DNA of 64,000 bases from Streptomyces sp. NBC_01485 (GTDB lineage Bacteria; Actinomycetota; Actinomycetes; Streptomycetales; Streptomycetaceae), in the NCBI RefSeq assembly GCF_036227125.1, contig NZ_CP109435.1:6510001-6574000 (forward strand). The letters run 5' to 3'. The notes below the pieces were generated by a model. The model was not told where the DNA came from, ran no database searches, and saw only the letters and a list, made by a program, of their open reading frames with translations. Position numbers and translations under genes: made by a program. Position 1 is the stretch's first letter. Each line of letters starts with the position of its first letter. Of this stretch, positions 31,920-40,523 are shown piece by piece.

Positions 31920-33320
31920 GTGGCCGCCAGCAGCACCCCCGATACGGCACCTGCCGCACCCGCGATCAAGCGGGACCGCACCCACTATCTGTACATCGCG
32001 GTGATCGTCGCGGTGGCGCTCGGCATCGCCGTGGGCCTGATCTGGCCCGACGCCGGGGTCGAACTCAAGCCCCTGGGCACGGGCTTCGTGAACATCATCA
32101 AGATGATGATCTCGCCGATCATCTTCTGCACGATCGTTCTCGGCATCGGATCCGTACGCAAGGCCGCCAAGGTCGGCGCCGTCGGCGGAATCGCGCTCGG
32201 CTACTTCACGGTGATGTCCCTGGTCGCGCTGACCATCGGTCTCGTCGTCGGCAACATCCTCCACCCGGGCGACGGGCTGCACCTCACCGACGCGATCAAG
32301 GCGTCCGGGCACGACCAGGTGACGGAGGCGCTGCCGCCGGTCGACTTCGTCCTGTCGATCATCCCGAAGACCTTCGTCGCCGCCTTCACCGGGGAGCAGG
32401 TCCTGCAGACCCTGCTGGTCGCCCTGCTCGCCGGCTTCGCGCTGCAGGGCATGGGCAGCGCCGGGCAGCCGATCCTGCGCGGCGTCGAGCACATCCAGCG
32501 GCTCGTCTTCCGCATCCTCGCCATGGTGATGTGGGCCGCCCCGGTCGGCGCCTTCGGCGCCATGGCCGCCGTCACCGGATCCGCCGGCGTCGACGCGCTC
32601 AAGAAGCTCGCCATCCTGATGATCGGCTTCTACATCACCTGCTTCCTCTTCGTCTTCATCGTGCTCGGCGCGCTGCTGCGGATCGTCTCCGGCCTGAACA
32701 TCTTCACGCTGTTCAAGTACCTCGGCCGCGAGTTCCTGCTGATCCTGTCCACCTCCTCCTCCGAGTCCGCGCTGCCGCGGCTCATCGCGAAGATGGAGCA
32801 CCTGGGCGTCAGCAAGCCCGTCGTCGGCATCACCGTGCCGACCGGCTACTCCTTCAACCTCGACGGCACCATGATCTACATGACCATGGCGTCCCTGTTC
32901 ATCGCCGACGCGATGGGCACCCCGATGCCGGTCGGCGAGCAGATCCCGCTGCTGCTCTTCCTGCTGCTCGCCTCCAAGGGCGCGGCCGGTGTCACCGGCG
33001 CCGGCCTGGCCACGCTGGCCGGCGGTCTCCAGGCGCACAAGCCGGCCCTGGTCGACGGCATGGGCCTCATCGTCGGCATCGACCGCTTCATGAGCGAGGC
33101 GCGCGCCCTGACGAACTTCGCGGGCAACGCCGTGGCCACCGTCCTGATCGGCACCTGGACGAAGGAGATCGACCGCGAGCGCGTCGACCTGGTGCTCGCC
33201 GGACAGCTCCCCTTCGACGAGAAGACGCTGCTCGACGAGAACGAAGCCCGGGACACCGCCGAGGACGCCGCCGTCGAGGTCCCCGAGCAGGGCGGCGACA
33301 AGGAACTGGCCAAGGCCTGA
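31920..33320 (+). CDS. dctA: C4-dicarboxylate:cation symporter DctA
   Basis: A 466-residue transporter of the DAACS family that imports succinate, fumarate and malate with H+ or Na+. It has eight hydrophobic segments. Signature motifs are the Ser-rich hairpin TSSSESALPRLI, the PTGYSFNLDGTMIY with the NxDGT ligand site, the second hairpin region AGLATLAGG, and DRFMSEARALTNFAGNAVAT. The GTG at 31920 is preferred over an ATG at 31890 because AAGGAGGGC lies just before it. The C-terminal 25 residues are acidic. It is divergent from its presumed two-component regulators. Confidence 0.94.
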   Translation: MAASSTPDTAPAAPAIKRDRTHYLYIAVIVAVALGIAVGLIWPDAGVELKPLGTGFVNIIKMMISPIIFCTIVLGIGSVRKAAKVGAVGGIALGYFTVMSLVALTIGLVVGNILHPGDGLHLTDAIKASGHDQVTEALPPVDFVLSIIPKTFVAAFTGEQVLQTLLVALLAGFALQGMGSAGQPILRGVEHIQRLVFRILAMVMWAAPVGAFGAMAAVTGSAGVDALKKLAILMIGFYITCFLFVFIVLGALLRIVSGLNIFTLFKYLGREFLLILSTSSSESALPRLIAKMEHLGVSKPVVGITVPTGYSFNLDGTMIYMTMASLFIADAMGTPMPVGEQIPLLLFLLLASKGAAGVTGAGLATLAGGLQAHKPALVDGMGLIVGIDRFMSEARALTNFAGNAVATVLIGTWTKEIDRERVDLVLAGQLPFDEKTLLDENEARDTAEDAAVEVPEQGGDKELAKA

Positions 33321-33419
33321 GGTCCGCGTCCGCGGCCCGGACCCGAGGACCTCGCGGTTCTCACCGACTCCGAGCGTCCGGCCCGGCCTGAACCCGGGCC
33401 GGGCGCCCGGCCCACCGCC

Positions 33420-33460
33420 ACCGGGCGGCTGAGCGTCCCCCCGTCGCTCAGCCGCCCGGT
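33420..33460 (+). terminator. Strong hairpin terminator after dctA
   Basis: A perfect 16-bp stem, ACCGGGCGGCTGAGCG pairing with CGCTCAGCCGCCCGGT, and a 9-nt loop. It sits 100 bp after the dctA stop and has no U-tract, as is usual in Streptomyces. Confidence 0.85.
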
Positions 33461-33589
33461 ACGCATTACCGGAACATTGCCTTCCATGGAGCAACCTGTT
33501 TGATCTTCCGGATCTCTCCCTGGGCGGGCGGCGCAGCCGCCCCTGACCATCAGGACAGAGTCAAGGACAGAGAGGATGTTGGGGGAATC

Positions 33590-34045
33590 ATGGACAAGGT
33601 TCGTAAGGCGTTGATCGGCACGGTCGCCGGAGCGGTGATGCTCGGTGCCGGGGTGGTGCCGGCCCAGGCGGCGACGGAGGGCGCGGTCAGGCCCGCGGCC
33701 ATCGGCAGCATCTGCGGTTCGCTGCTGGCCACCGGAGTCAGCGTCTCCTCGTTGGGGAAGACCATCGCCTCCAAGGGCGCGGGCTGGGTGGGCGCGATCG
33801 TCTCCGCCGGCTGTCTGGTGAAGGACGCCGGCGAGTACAGCAGGGAGTTCAACGCCACCAAGGCGGGCCTCGCCCGCCTCAAGAAGATCCAGGCGAAGTA
33901 CCACAGCTACACCTTCGAGCACTTCATGAACGACTTCGGCTGCAAGTTCGTGGCGAACCCGCCCGGTGGTGGCACGGACGCCGTTCCGGCCGTCGCCGCG
34001 GCCAAGAAGCCGGGCCACTGGGACTGCAGCTCGGCCGGCGACTGA
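33590..34045 (+). CDS. Small secreted protein with four cysteines
   Basis: A 151-residue exported protein. A signal peptide (MDKVRKAL, hydrophobic core, VPAQA cleavage-like site near residue 27) precedes a mature region with four Cys: SICGSL, AGCLVK, FGCKFV and WDCSSAG. These could form two disulfides. The central part contains KTIASKGAGWVGAI, which resembles amphipathic small toxins or bacteriocin-like peptides, but no family was recognised. The ATG has a GGGGGAA site. It is a single gene between the dctA terminator and a 14-bp terminator. Confidence 0.75.
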   Translation: MDKVRKALIGTVAGAVMLGAGVVPAQAATEGAVRPAAIGSICGSLLATGVSVSSLGKTIASKGAGWVGAIVSAGCLVKDAGEYSREFNATKAGLARLKKIQAKYHSYTFEHFMNDFGCKFVANPPGGGTDAVPAVAAAKKPGHWDCSSAGD

Positions 34046-34342
34046 ACCGGAGACAGCTCGTGGACGACCAGGCGGCCGACGCCCCGCCCGTACCGCGAGG
34101 CGCTGGGCCTCTGTGCACCAGGCGCTGGGCGCAGTACCTGACAGCCGTCGCCACGGCCGCCTTCACGGGTCTTCGAGTTGAGTGGTGCGCGGGCACGCCG
34201 GGTCCCCGGTAGGTGAGCTGCGGAAAGGTGACACTCCCGCACCGGAGTGTCACCTTTCTGTGCGGACCCCCCCGGGCAGGCACCCCGCAGAGAGCCGCAC
34301 CGCCCAAGTTCGCGCCGATCGCCAAGGGTGCGGCGGCGTGCG
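34046..34342. other. Intergenic region with terminator hairpin
   Basis: No gene is supported in these 297 bp. The main feature is the 14-bp perfect hairpin at 34224-34257. The remaining sequence shows no clear promoter or ribosome site. Confidence 0.6.
34224..34257. terminator. Bidirectional hairpin terminator
   Basis: A perfect 14-bp stem, AAAGGTGACACTCC pairing with GGAGTGTCACCTTT, with a CGCACC loop. A-runs and T-runs flank it, so it can act in both directions, for the secreted-protein gene and the convergent epimerase-like gene. Confidence 0.88.
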
Positions 34343-35287
34343 TCAGTTCACCGGGACCAGGGTTTCGGCGACCGCCTGCCCCAGCCACTGCCGTACGTCG
34401 CCGAAGGTGAACCCGAGGCGCGTGGCACGGGAGTTGTCCATGCCGTAGAAGCGGCGGAAAGCGAACGGGGACACCTCGCCGGGCTCCGTCGTCTCCTGGA
34501 ACACCGCTGTGCCGCCGCCGGGGGCGTACGCGGCGACCGCCTCGCACAGCTCCCGTGTCGTCAGCGTGCCGTGCGAGGCCGCGTTGACCGGGCCGGTGAA
34601 GTCCTGGCCCACCGTCCAGAAGAGGAAGTCGGCGATCTCCTCGACGTGGATGTACGTCGCCGGGTGGTTCACCGTCGGCACGGTGATCGGCTCGCCGGTG
34701 CGGATGCGGTCCGCGTAGTGGGTGAGCCGTCCGGTGAAGTCGTCGTCCCCGCCCAGGACATGGGCGACCCGGACGGCCACGTAGGGGAACGCCGGCTCCG
34801 CCGCGAACACCGACTCCGCCTGCCGCTTGCCCTCGCCGTAGTGGGTGTCGAGGAACTCCGGTTCATGCCAGGGGAGTTCGAGGTCCACGGCCGCGTTCAG
34901 CGGATCGACGTCCGTCTCCCGGACCGGCGCGACCGAGTCCCCGTACGCGTGGACCTCCCCGTGGACCTCCGCGTACACCTCGACCGTCGACGTCATCACG
35001 TAGCGGCCGGTGCGGCCGGCGAGGACCCGGCGGGCTATCGCCGCCTGGCGCGGGGTGTAGCAGACCTGGTCGACGACGACGTCGAAGGTGCGCGGGCCGA
35101 GCGCCTCGCGCAGCGCGTCCTCGTCGTCCCGGTCGGCGATCAGGTGGACCACCCCGGCCGGCGGCGGCGACGAACCGCGGTTGAGGACCGTGACCCGGTC
35201 CCCGGCGGCCAGCAGCCGCGCGATGAGCCGCTTGCCGAAGTAGCGGTTCCCGCCGATGACCAGCACTTCTCGCTTTTCCATGGTCAT
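34343..35287 (-). CDS. NAD-dependent epimerase/dehydratase family protein
   Basis: A 314-residue extended short-chain dehydrogenase. It has a Rossmann start, VLVIGGNRYFGKRL (a GGxxxxG variant), then RDDEDALREAL, and a TSTVEVY motif in the place of the usual catalytic Ser/Tyr region. A Tyr-x-x-x-Lys appears as HYGEGKRQ. It resembles the NAD-binding reductase-like subgroup found near Lrp genes. The ATG at 35287 is two codons upstream of another at 35281; the ribosome site (GGGAAAA) is weak. It is divergent from the Lrp regulator, with 39 bp between starts. The substrate is unknown, likely a nucleotide sugar. Confidence 0.85.
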   Translation of the reverse strand: MTMEKREVLVIGGNRYFGKRLIARLLAAGDRVTVLNRGSSPPPAGVVHLIADRDDEDALREALGPRTFDVVVDQVCYTPRQAAIARRVLAGRTGRYVMTSTVEVYAEVHGEVHAYGDSVAPVRETDVDPLNAAVDLELPWHEPEFLDTHYGEGKRQAESVFAAEPAFPYVAVRVAHVLGGDDDFTGRLTHYADRIRTGEPITVPTVNHPATYIHVEEIADFLFWTVGQDFTGPVNAASHGTLTTRELCEAVAAYAPGGGTAVFQETTEPGEVSPFAFRRFYGMDNSRATRLGFTFGDVRQWLGQAVAETLVPVN

Positions 35288-35326
35288 AATTTTCCCGGCC
35301 CGCACACGTGTTCTGAAGGGGGAACC

Positions 35327-35836
35327 ATGGGAGTTCCGGCCGCCGCACCGAAAGAACCACGGCACTCACGCGCCTCCGCCACCGAAACATCGGTGGCCTT
35401 CGACGCGCTGGACCGGCAGATCCTCCAGCTCCTCCAGACCGACGGCCGGATCAGGCTCAGCGAGCTGGGGCGGCAGGTCCGGCTGAGCCCGGCGGCGGTC
35501 ACCGAGCGGGTGCGCCGGCTGGAGGCCGCGGGCGTGATCAGCGGCTACGGCGCTCAGGTCGTCCCCGGCCGGCTCGGTTACGGCATCCAGGCGTTCGTCC
35601 GGGTCAACCCGCACGGCGGCTACAACCTGAAGCACCCCAGGACCCTGGAGCTGATGGAGCGCCCCGAGATCACCGAGGTGCACCACGTCGTCGGCGAGGA
35701 CTGCTGGCTCCTCAAGGTCGCCGTCCGGGACACCGTCCACTTGGAGGAGGTCCTCGAAGCCGTCTCGGTCCTGGGCCGTACGACGACGTCGATCGTGCTC
35801 ACCTCGCCGGTGGAACGCAAACCGCTCCTGCCCTGA
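35327..35836 (+). CDS. Lrp/AsnC-family transcriptional regulator
   Basis: A 169-residue regulator. A 25-residue Ala/Pro leader precedes the winged HTH: ALDRQILQLLQTDGRIRLS, then LGRQVRLSPAAVTERVRRLE. The RAM ligand domain follows, with the typical HHVVGEDCWLLKVAVRD. These proteins sense amino acids or other small molecules as octamers. The ATG at 35327 has GAAGGGGGAA before it. It is divergent from the epimerase-like gene and may regulate it. Confidence 0.9.
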   Translation: MGVPAAAPKEPRHSRASATETSVAFDALDRQILQLLQTDGRIRLSELGRQVRLSPAAVTERVRRLEAAGVISGYGAQVVPGRLGYGIQAFVRVNPHGGYNLKHPRTLELMERPEITEVHHVVGEDCWLLKVAVRDTVHLEEVLEAVSVLGRTTTSIVLTSPVERKPLLP

Positions 35837-35846
35837 CGTCTCTTGC

Positions 35847-35879
35847 CTTGACGTCGGGGTCAAGCCCTACGTTCGTAGG
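35847..35879 (+). promoter_or_regulatory. MerR-type promoter with two nested palindromes
   Basis: CTTGAC-GTCGGG-GTCAAG (35847-35864) is followed directly by CCTACG-TT-CGTAGG (35866-35879), both perfect. A -35-like TTGCCT at 35843 and a -10-like TACGTT at 35868 are 19 bp apart, the long spacer that MerR proteins act upon. The ATG starts 2 bp after the second palindrome. Confidence 0.65.
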
Positions 35880-35880
35880 C

Positions 35881-36309
35881 ATGCGCATCGGCGAGCTGGC
35901 CGCGCGGGCCGGGACCACGACCCGGACGCTGCGGTACTACGAGTCCCGGGACCTGCTGCCCGCCCGGCGGAACAGCAACGGATACCGGACGTACGACGAG
36001 GACGACCTGAAGCTGCTCCGGCAGATCAGGACGCTCCAGGACTTCGGGTTCGACCTGGAGGAGACCCGGCCCTTCGTGGAGTGTCTGCGGGCCGGGCACC
36101 CGGAGGGCGACTCCTGCCCGGCGTCGCTCGCGGTCTACCGGCGCAAGCTGGCGGAGCTGGACGCGCTCATCGGGGAGCTGCGGGCGGTGCGGGAGACGGT
36201 CGCCGGGCAACTCGTGCGGGCCGAGCTGGCACGCGACGAGCTGGCTGCCGACGCGCTGGTTCCGGGGGGTCCGGAACCCGGGTGCGAGCTGGGAGGGCAG
36301 GAGTTGTGA
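35881..36309 (+). CDS. MerR-family regulator, probably redox-responsive
   Basis: A 142-residue MerR protein starting MRIGELAARAGTTTRTLRYYE, with NSNGYRTYDEDDLKLLRQI. The effector region has Cys in ECLRAGHPEGDSCPA and another in the C-terminal tail (PGCELG), suggesting thiol or metal sensing. The ATG is 1 bp after a palindrome and likely at or near the transcript start, so it is probably leaderless. Its stop overlaps the thioredoxin start by 4 bp (GTGA), which supports a redox regulon. This link is inferred. Confidence 0.88.
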   Translation: MRIGELAARAGTTTRTLRYYESRDLLPARRNSNGYRTYDEDDLKLLRQIRTLQDFGFDLEETRPFVECLRAGHPEGDSCPASLAVYRRKLAELDALIGELRAVRETVAGQLVRAELARDELAADALVPGGPEPGCELGGQEL

Positions 36310-36638
36310 TCAAGGCTGACGGTGTGGCCGCGGTGACGGACGCGGATTTCGGGGTGGAGGTGCTCGGGGCGGAGTTGCCGGTGCTGGTGGAGTTCACCGC
36401 CGACTGGTGTCCGCCGTGCCGGCAGATGGGGCCGGTGCTGAGCGCGCTCGCCGTGGAGGAGGGCGAGCGGCTGAAGGTGGTGCAGCTGGACGTGGACACG
36501 AACCCCGAGACGACCAACGCGTACAAGGTGCTGTCGATGCCGACGTTCATGGTGTTCCGGGCCGGTGAGCCGGTGAAGGCGATGGTGGGGGCCCGGCCCA
36601 AGCGGCGGCTGCTGGAGGAGCTGTCCGACGTGTTGTAG
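36306..36638 (+). CDS. Thioredoxin
   Basis: A 110-residue thioredoxin. The active site WCPPC (residues 34-38) follows VLVEFTADW, a replacement of the usual CGPC by CPPC that generally alters redox potential. The cis-Pro loop is SMPTFMVF. The GTG start overlaps the MerR stop by 4 bp, so the two are coupled. It lies before a strong 15-bp terminator. Substrates and whether it is reduced by the usual thioredoxin reductase are unknown. Confidence 0.92.
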   Translation: MIKADGVAAVTDADFGVEVLGAELPVLVEFTADWCPPCRQMGPVLSALAVEEGERLKVVQLDVDTNPETTNAYKVLSMPTFMVFRAGEPVKAMVGARPKRRLLEELSDVL

Positions 36639-36656
36639 CCCCCCGGGCCGAACAGA

Positions 36657-36692
36657 AGAAATCCCCCGAGCAATTGCGCTCGGGGGATTTCT
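36657..36692 (+). terminator. Hairpin terminator after the thioredoxin gene
   Basis: A perfect 15-bp stem, AGAAATCCCCCGAGC pairing with GCTCGGGGGATTTCT, around AATTGC. It is the strongest hairpin in this part of the window and lies 19 bp after the stop codon. Confidence 0.88.
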
Positions 36693-36709
36693 CTGCGTAT
36701 ATTTAATGG

Positions 36710-36738
36710 TTCGCGACTTCGAGATAATCGGTCGCAAA
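36710..36738. promoter_or_regulatory. Inverted repeat in the helR promoter region
   Basis: TTCGCGAC and GTCGCAAA pair with one mismatch and lie 13 bp apart, in an AT-rich stretch 22 bp before the helR start. It could be an operator; the published rifamycin-associated element was not recognised here. Confidence 0.4.
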
Positions 36739-36759
36739 GAAGTGGAGTGAGCACAGTAT

Positions 36760-39039
36760 ATGCGGGCGGGAGTGGAATTGTCAAACATCGACTTTCCGGA
36801 TAGTGAATTGCGGCGCGAGCAGGAATTCATCGACGGGGTGTACGCACGGGTGGACTCCCTGCGCGGCCACACCGAGACCGGCGTCACGGAAGCGCTCGCC
36901 CAGGGAAACACCCCCATGCAGGCGCGGCTGGAGCGGGACATTCTCGTCGCCGAGCGCTCGGGCCTGCTGGCCGCGCTGAACGCGGTGGACGGCTCTCTCT
37001 GTTTCGGCCGCATCGACCTCACCTCGGGCGTCAGCCATCACATCGGCCGCATCGGTCTGCGCGCCGACGACGCCGAGCGCACCCCGGTCCTGATCGACTG
37101 GCGGGCCGACGTCGCCCGCCCCTTCTACCTCGCCACCGGCCACACCCCGATGGGCCTGCGCCGCCGCCGGCACCTCACCACCTCGGGCCGCCGGGTCACC
37201 GACCTGCACGACGAGATCCTCGACCTCGGCGACCAGGAGCGGACCGGCCACGAGGACCCGAGCGGCGACGCCGTGCTGCTCGCCGCGCTGAACTCCGCCC
37301 GCACCGGCCGTATGAACGACATCGTGCAGACCATCCAGGCCGAGCAGGACGAGATCATCCGCGCACCCCACCGGGGCGTCCTGGTGGTCGAGGGCGGCCC
37401 CGGCACCGGCAAGACGGCCGTCGCCCTGCACCGCGCCGCCTATCTCCTCTACGAGCACCGGGAGTTGCTCGCCAAGCGGGCCGTCCTGATCGTCGGCCCC
37501 AACCCCGCCTTCCTCGGCTACATCGGCGAGGTGCTGCCCTCGCTGGGCGAGACCGGCGTCCTGCTGGCGACCGTCGGCGAACTGTTCCCCGGCGTGCGGG
37601 CGACGGCGGCCGACACCCCCGAGGCCGCCGCCGTGAAGGGCCGCGCCGCCATGGCGGACGTCCTCGCCGCCGTCGTACGCGACCGGCAGGCGCTGCCCGA
37701 CCCGGTGATCGCGATCGAGCACGACCGCGAGATCCTGATGCTCGACGAGGGACTCGTGAGCGTCGCCCGCGACGCCACCCGGGCCGCCGGGCTGCCGCAC
37801 AACGCGGCCCGCGAGCACTTCGAGGGCTACATCCTCAACACCCTGACGGACATGGTGGCCGAGCGCATCGGCACCGACCCCTACGACGGCTCGAACATGC
37901 TCGACGCCGGCGACATCACCCAGATCCGCGACGAGCTCGCCGAGAATCCCGAAGTCTGGTCCGCCATCGACCAGTTGTGGCCGCGCGTCACCCCGCGCCG
38001 CCTGGTCGCCGACTTCCTCGCCGCCCCCGAGGGCTACCTCGGCGACGCGGACGCCGCCGCCGTCCGCCGTCCGGCGACCCGGGCCTGGACGGTCGCGGAC
38101 GTCCCGCTGCTCGACGAGGCGGCCGAACTCCTCGGCGAGGACTCCCGGTCGGCCCGGGCGCGCGCCGACCGGGAGCGGGAGACGCAGATCGCCTACGCGC
38201 AGGGCGTCCTCGACGTCTCCTACGCCTCGCGCACCTACGAGTTCGACGACAAGGAGGACGGCGACCCCGACGGCTCCGAAGTCCTGTCCGCGCACGACAT
38301 CATCGACGCCGAGCGGTTCGCCGAGCGGCACGAGGAGGACGACCACCGCAGCGCCGCCGAACGCGCGGCGGCCGACCGGACCTGGGCGTTCGGGCACATC
38401 ATCGTCGACGAGGCGCAGGAGCTGTCGGCGATGGCGTGGCGGCTGCTGATGCGGCGCAGCCCGACCCGCTCGATGACCCTGGTCGGCGACCCCGCGCAGA
38501 CGGCGGAGGCGGCCGGGGTCGGCTCCTGGTCGGGGATCCTCGCCCCGTACGTCGCGGACCGCTGGGAGCACACCCGCCTCGGCGTCAACTACCGCACCCC
38601 CGCCGAGATCATGGAGGTCGCGGCAGCCGTCGTCCGCGCGGAGCATCCCGGCTTCGAGCCGCCGAGCTCGGTCCGCTCCACCGGCGTCCGGCCCTGGGCG
38701 CGCGCCACCGACGACCTGCCCGGCGCGGTCGCCGACGCCGTGGCCGAACTGACCCCCGCCGAAGGCCGGCTGGCGGTGATCGCCCCCCGCGCGCTGCACC
38801 GGCGGCTGGCGGCCCGCCTCGACGGGGTGACGGCGGGTTCGCAGCCGGATCTGACCCGCACGGTCGTCCTCCTCGACCCGCGCCAGTCCAAGGGGCTGGA
38901 GTTCGACTCGGTGCTCGTCGTCGAGCCCGCCGAGTACGGCACCAGCGACCTGTACGTCGCCCTCACCCGCGCCACCCAACGCCTCGGCGTGCTCCACACC
39001 AAGGAGTTGCCGAAGCCGCTGCTGACAGCGTTGGCGTGA
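36760..39039 (+). CDS. helR: HelD/HelR-type RNA polymerase-recycling ATPase
   Basis: A 759-residue UvrD-like ATPase. The N-terminal coiled region (residues 16-75, with LRREQEFIDGVYARVDSL) is the type that enters the RNA polymerase secondary channel. Walker A is GGPGTGKTA at 212-220 and Walker B is HIIVDEAQELS near 545. Late helicase motifs include VGDPAQT and LTRATQRL. Actinobacterial HelR is known to displace stalled RNA polymerase and to protect it from rifamycins. The ATG at 36760 is about 12 nt after a GGAG; a GTG at 36772 is an alternative. Confidence 0.9.
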   Translation: MRAGVELSNIDFPDSELRREQEFIDGVYARVDSLRGHTETGVTEALAQGNTPMQARLERDILVAERSGLLAALNAVDGSLCFGRIDLTSGVSHHIGRIGLRADDAERTPVLIDWRADVARPFYLATGHTPMGLRRRRHLTTSGRRVTDLHDEILDLGDQERTGHEDPSGDAVLLAALNSARTGRMNDIVQTIQAEQDEIIRAPHRGVLVVEGGPGTGKTAVALHRAAYLLYEHRELLAKRAVLIVGPNPAFLGYIGEVLPSLGETGVLLATVGELFPGVRATAADTPEAAAVKGRAAMADVLAAVVRDRQALPDPVIAIEHDREILMLDEGLVSVARDATRAAGLPHNAAREHFEGYILNTLTDMVAERIGTDPYDGSNMLDAGDITQIRDELAENPEVWSAIDQLWPRVTPRRLVADFLAAPEGYLGDADAAAVRRPATRAWTVADVPLLDEAAELLGEDSRSARARADRERETQIAYAQGVLDVSYASRTYEFDDKEDGDPDGSEVLSAHDIIDAERFAERHEEDDHRSAAERAAADRTWAFGHIIVDEAQELSAMAWRLLMRRSPTRSMTLVGDPAQTAEAAGVGSWSGILAPYVADRWEHTRLGVNYRTPAEIMEVAAAVVRAEHPGFEPPSSVRSTGVRPWARATDDLPGAVADAVAELTPAEGRLAVIAPRALHRRLAARLDGVTAGSQPDLTRTVVLLDPRQSKGLEFDSVLVVEPAEYGTSDLYVALTRATQRLGVLHTKELPKPLLTALA

Positions 39040-39113
39040 CCTGGGATCACCAAGACGTAACAGTTCATGCTGTGATAACTGCGTGTGCACGGTCGGTGCG
39101 GTAAGCGTTGCGT

Positions 39114-40505
39114 ATGGAAGCCCAGCACCACGTCACCGCACCGGCCGACAGCCCCGCACTCGGATCGCTGTCCGTCGAGCCGCTGCTCACGGCGGAGTTC
39201 GACGCCGACCCCGGCGCGGTGTACCGACGCCTGCGGAGCACGTACGGTCCCGTGGCCCCGGTCGGTCTCCTGGGTGTGCCCGTGTGGCTCGCGCTGGACT
39301 ACCGGGAGGTCCTGGAGGTCCTGCGCAACGAGGGCCAGTGGCGGCGCGACGTACGGAACTGGCGGGCCCGCGCCCTGGGCGAACTGCCGCCCGGCTGGCC
39401 GCTGCTGGCCGGCTACGAGGTGCGGCAGACGATGTTCATGGACGACGAGGAGCACCTCGCCGCCCGCCGCACCCAGCACGCCGCCCTGCGCCCCTTCCAG
39501 GACGCCAAGAGCCCCGAGGGCTGGGAACTGCGGGCGGCCGTCGCCCAGTACGCCGACGAGCTGGTCGCGATGCTGGCCGCCGAGTCGGGCCGGACCGGCT
39601 TCGCCGACCTCGGCGCGCAGTACACCCGGCCGCTGCTGCTGATGGTCACCAGCAAACTGTTCGGCTGCCCGGTCGAGCTGGGCGACGAACTGGTCATGGA
39701 CCTGTGGCGGATGCTCGACGGCGGCCCCGACGCGGGCCCCGCCACCGGCCGCGCCCTGTCCGCGTTCACTCGTCTCGCCGCCCACCGCAGGGCCAGACCG
39801 GGCGACGACCTCACCTCGTACATGATGCTCGCCGACCCCGACCTCACCGACGAACAGCTCGGCCGGGAACTGTTCATGAACGCCGTCTACCTCAACGACA
39901 TCGCCGGCAACATGGTCCTCAACACGCTGCTGGAGGTGTTGCGCGGCAACGCGACGGTGCGCCGCAGCCTGTCGGCTGGGCAGCTCGGCGAGACGGTCAA
40001 CCGGGCCGCCCTCGCCAACCCGCCCGTCGCCAACATGTGCTTCCGGTTCGCGGCGCGGGACGTGCGGCTCGGGAACTTCTGGATCCGCGCCGGCGACATC
40101 GTCTCCCCGTCCGCGGCCGCCGCCCACCAGGACCTGCTGGCGATCGGCTCCTCCCCCATGGTCGGCTCAGCCGTCTCCACCCGCGCCCACCTGGGCTGGG
40201 GCGCGGGTCCCCACCAGTGCCCCAGTGCCGCGCGGGAGTTGGGCGGGTTGATCGTGACGACGGCCGTGGGGCGCGTCTTCGACCACTTCGCCAAGGCCGA
40301 ACTGACCCTGCCGCCCGACCAGTTGCCGTGGCGGTCGGGTCCGGTCGTGCGGGGGCTGAAGGTGCTGCCGGTGCGGTACGAGATGGCGACGGCGGCGCTT
40401 GGCGTGGCCCGGCCGGCCGAACTCGCGTCGGCGTCCGTCGGGATCGACGGTCAGGCCAGCGGGTTGCTGGCGGCGCTGCGGCGGTTCATGTTCGGCGCAC
40501 GCTGA
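39114..40505 (+). CDS. Cytochrome P450 lacking the canonical ExxR and acid-Thr motifs
   Basis: A 463-residue P450. The heme-binding loop HLGWGAGPHQCPSAARE is intact, with Cys369 as iron ligand. The K-helix, however, reads ETVNRA (residues 293-298), so the expected Glu-x-x-Arg is not in register. The I-helix reads NDIAGNMVLNT (261-271), with no acid-Thr pair after the Ala-Gly. Streptomyces CYP157 members are known to lack ExxR. The region just before the ATG has no ribosome site and carries CAGTT...AACTG arms, so translation may be leaderless. It is alone, between helR and the glg operon. The substrate is unknown. Confidence 0.88.
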   Translation: MEAQHHVTAPADSPALGSLSVEPLLTAEFDADPGAVYRRLRSTYGPVAPVGLLGVPVWLALDYREVLEVLRNEGQWRRDVRNWRARALGELPPGWPLLAGYEVRQTMFMDDEEHLAARRTQHAALRPFQDAKSPEGWELRAAVAQYADELVAMLAAESGRTGFADLGAQYTRPLLLMVTSKLFGCPVELGDELVMDLWRMLDGGPDAGPATGRALSAFTRLAAHRRARPGDDLTSYMMLADPDLTDEQLGRELFMNAVYLNDIAGNMVLNTLLEVLRGNATVRRSLSAGQLGETVNRAALANPPVANMCFRFAARDVRLGNFWIRAGDIVSPSAAAAHQDLLAIGSSPMVGSAVSTRAHLGWGAGPHQCPSAARELGGLIVTTAVGRVFDHFAKAELTLPPDQLPWRSGPVVRGLKVLPVRYEMATAALGVARPAELASASVGIDGQASGLLAALRRFMFGAR

Positions 40506-40523
40506 GGCCGGGTGGGGGCGCAG

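Noticed and set aside
34182..34448. Open frame spanning the terminator after the secreted Cys protein
   Set aside because: It crosses a 14-bp perfect hairpin and the end of the epimerase-like gene; no support.
36640..36760. A rifamycin-associated element upstream of helR
   Set aside because: No long GC-rich inverted repeat of that type was recognised; only a terminator and a weak inverted repeat are there.
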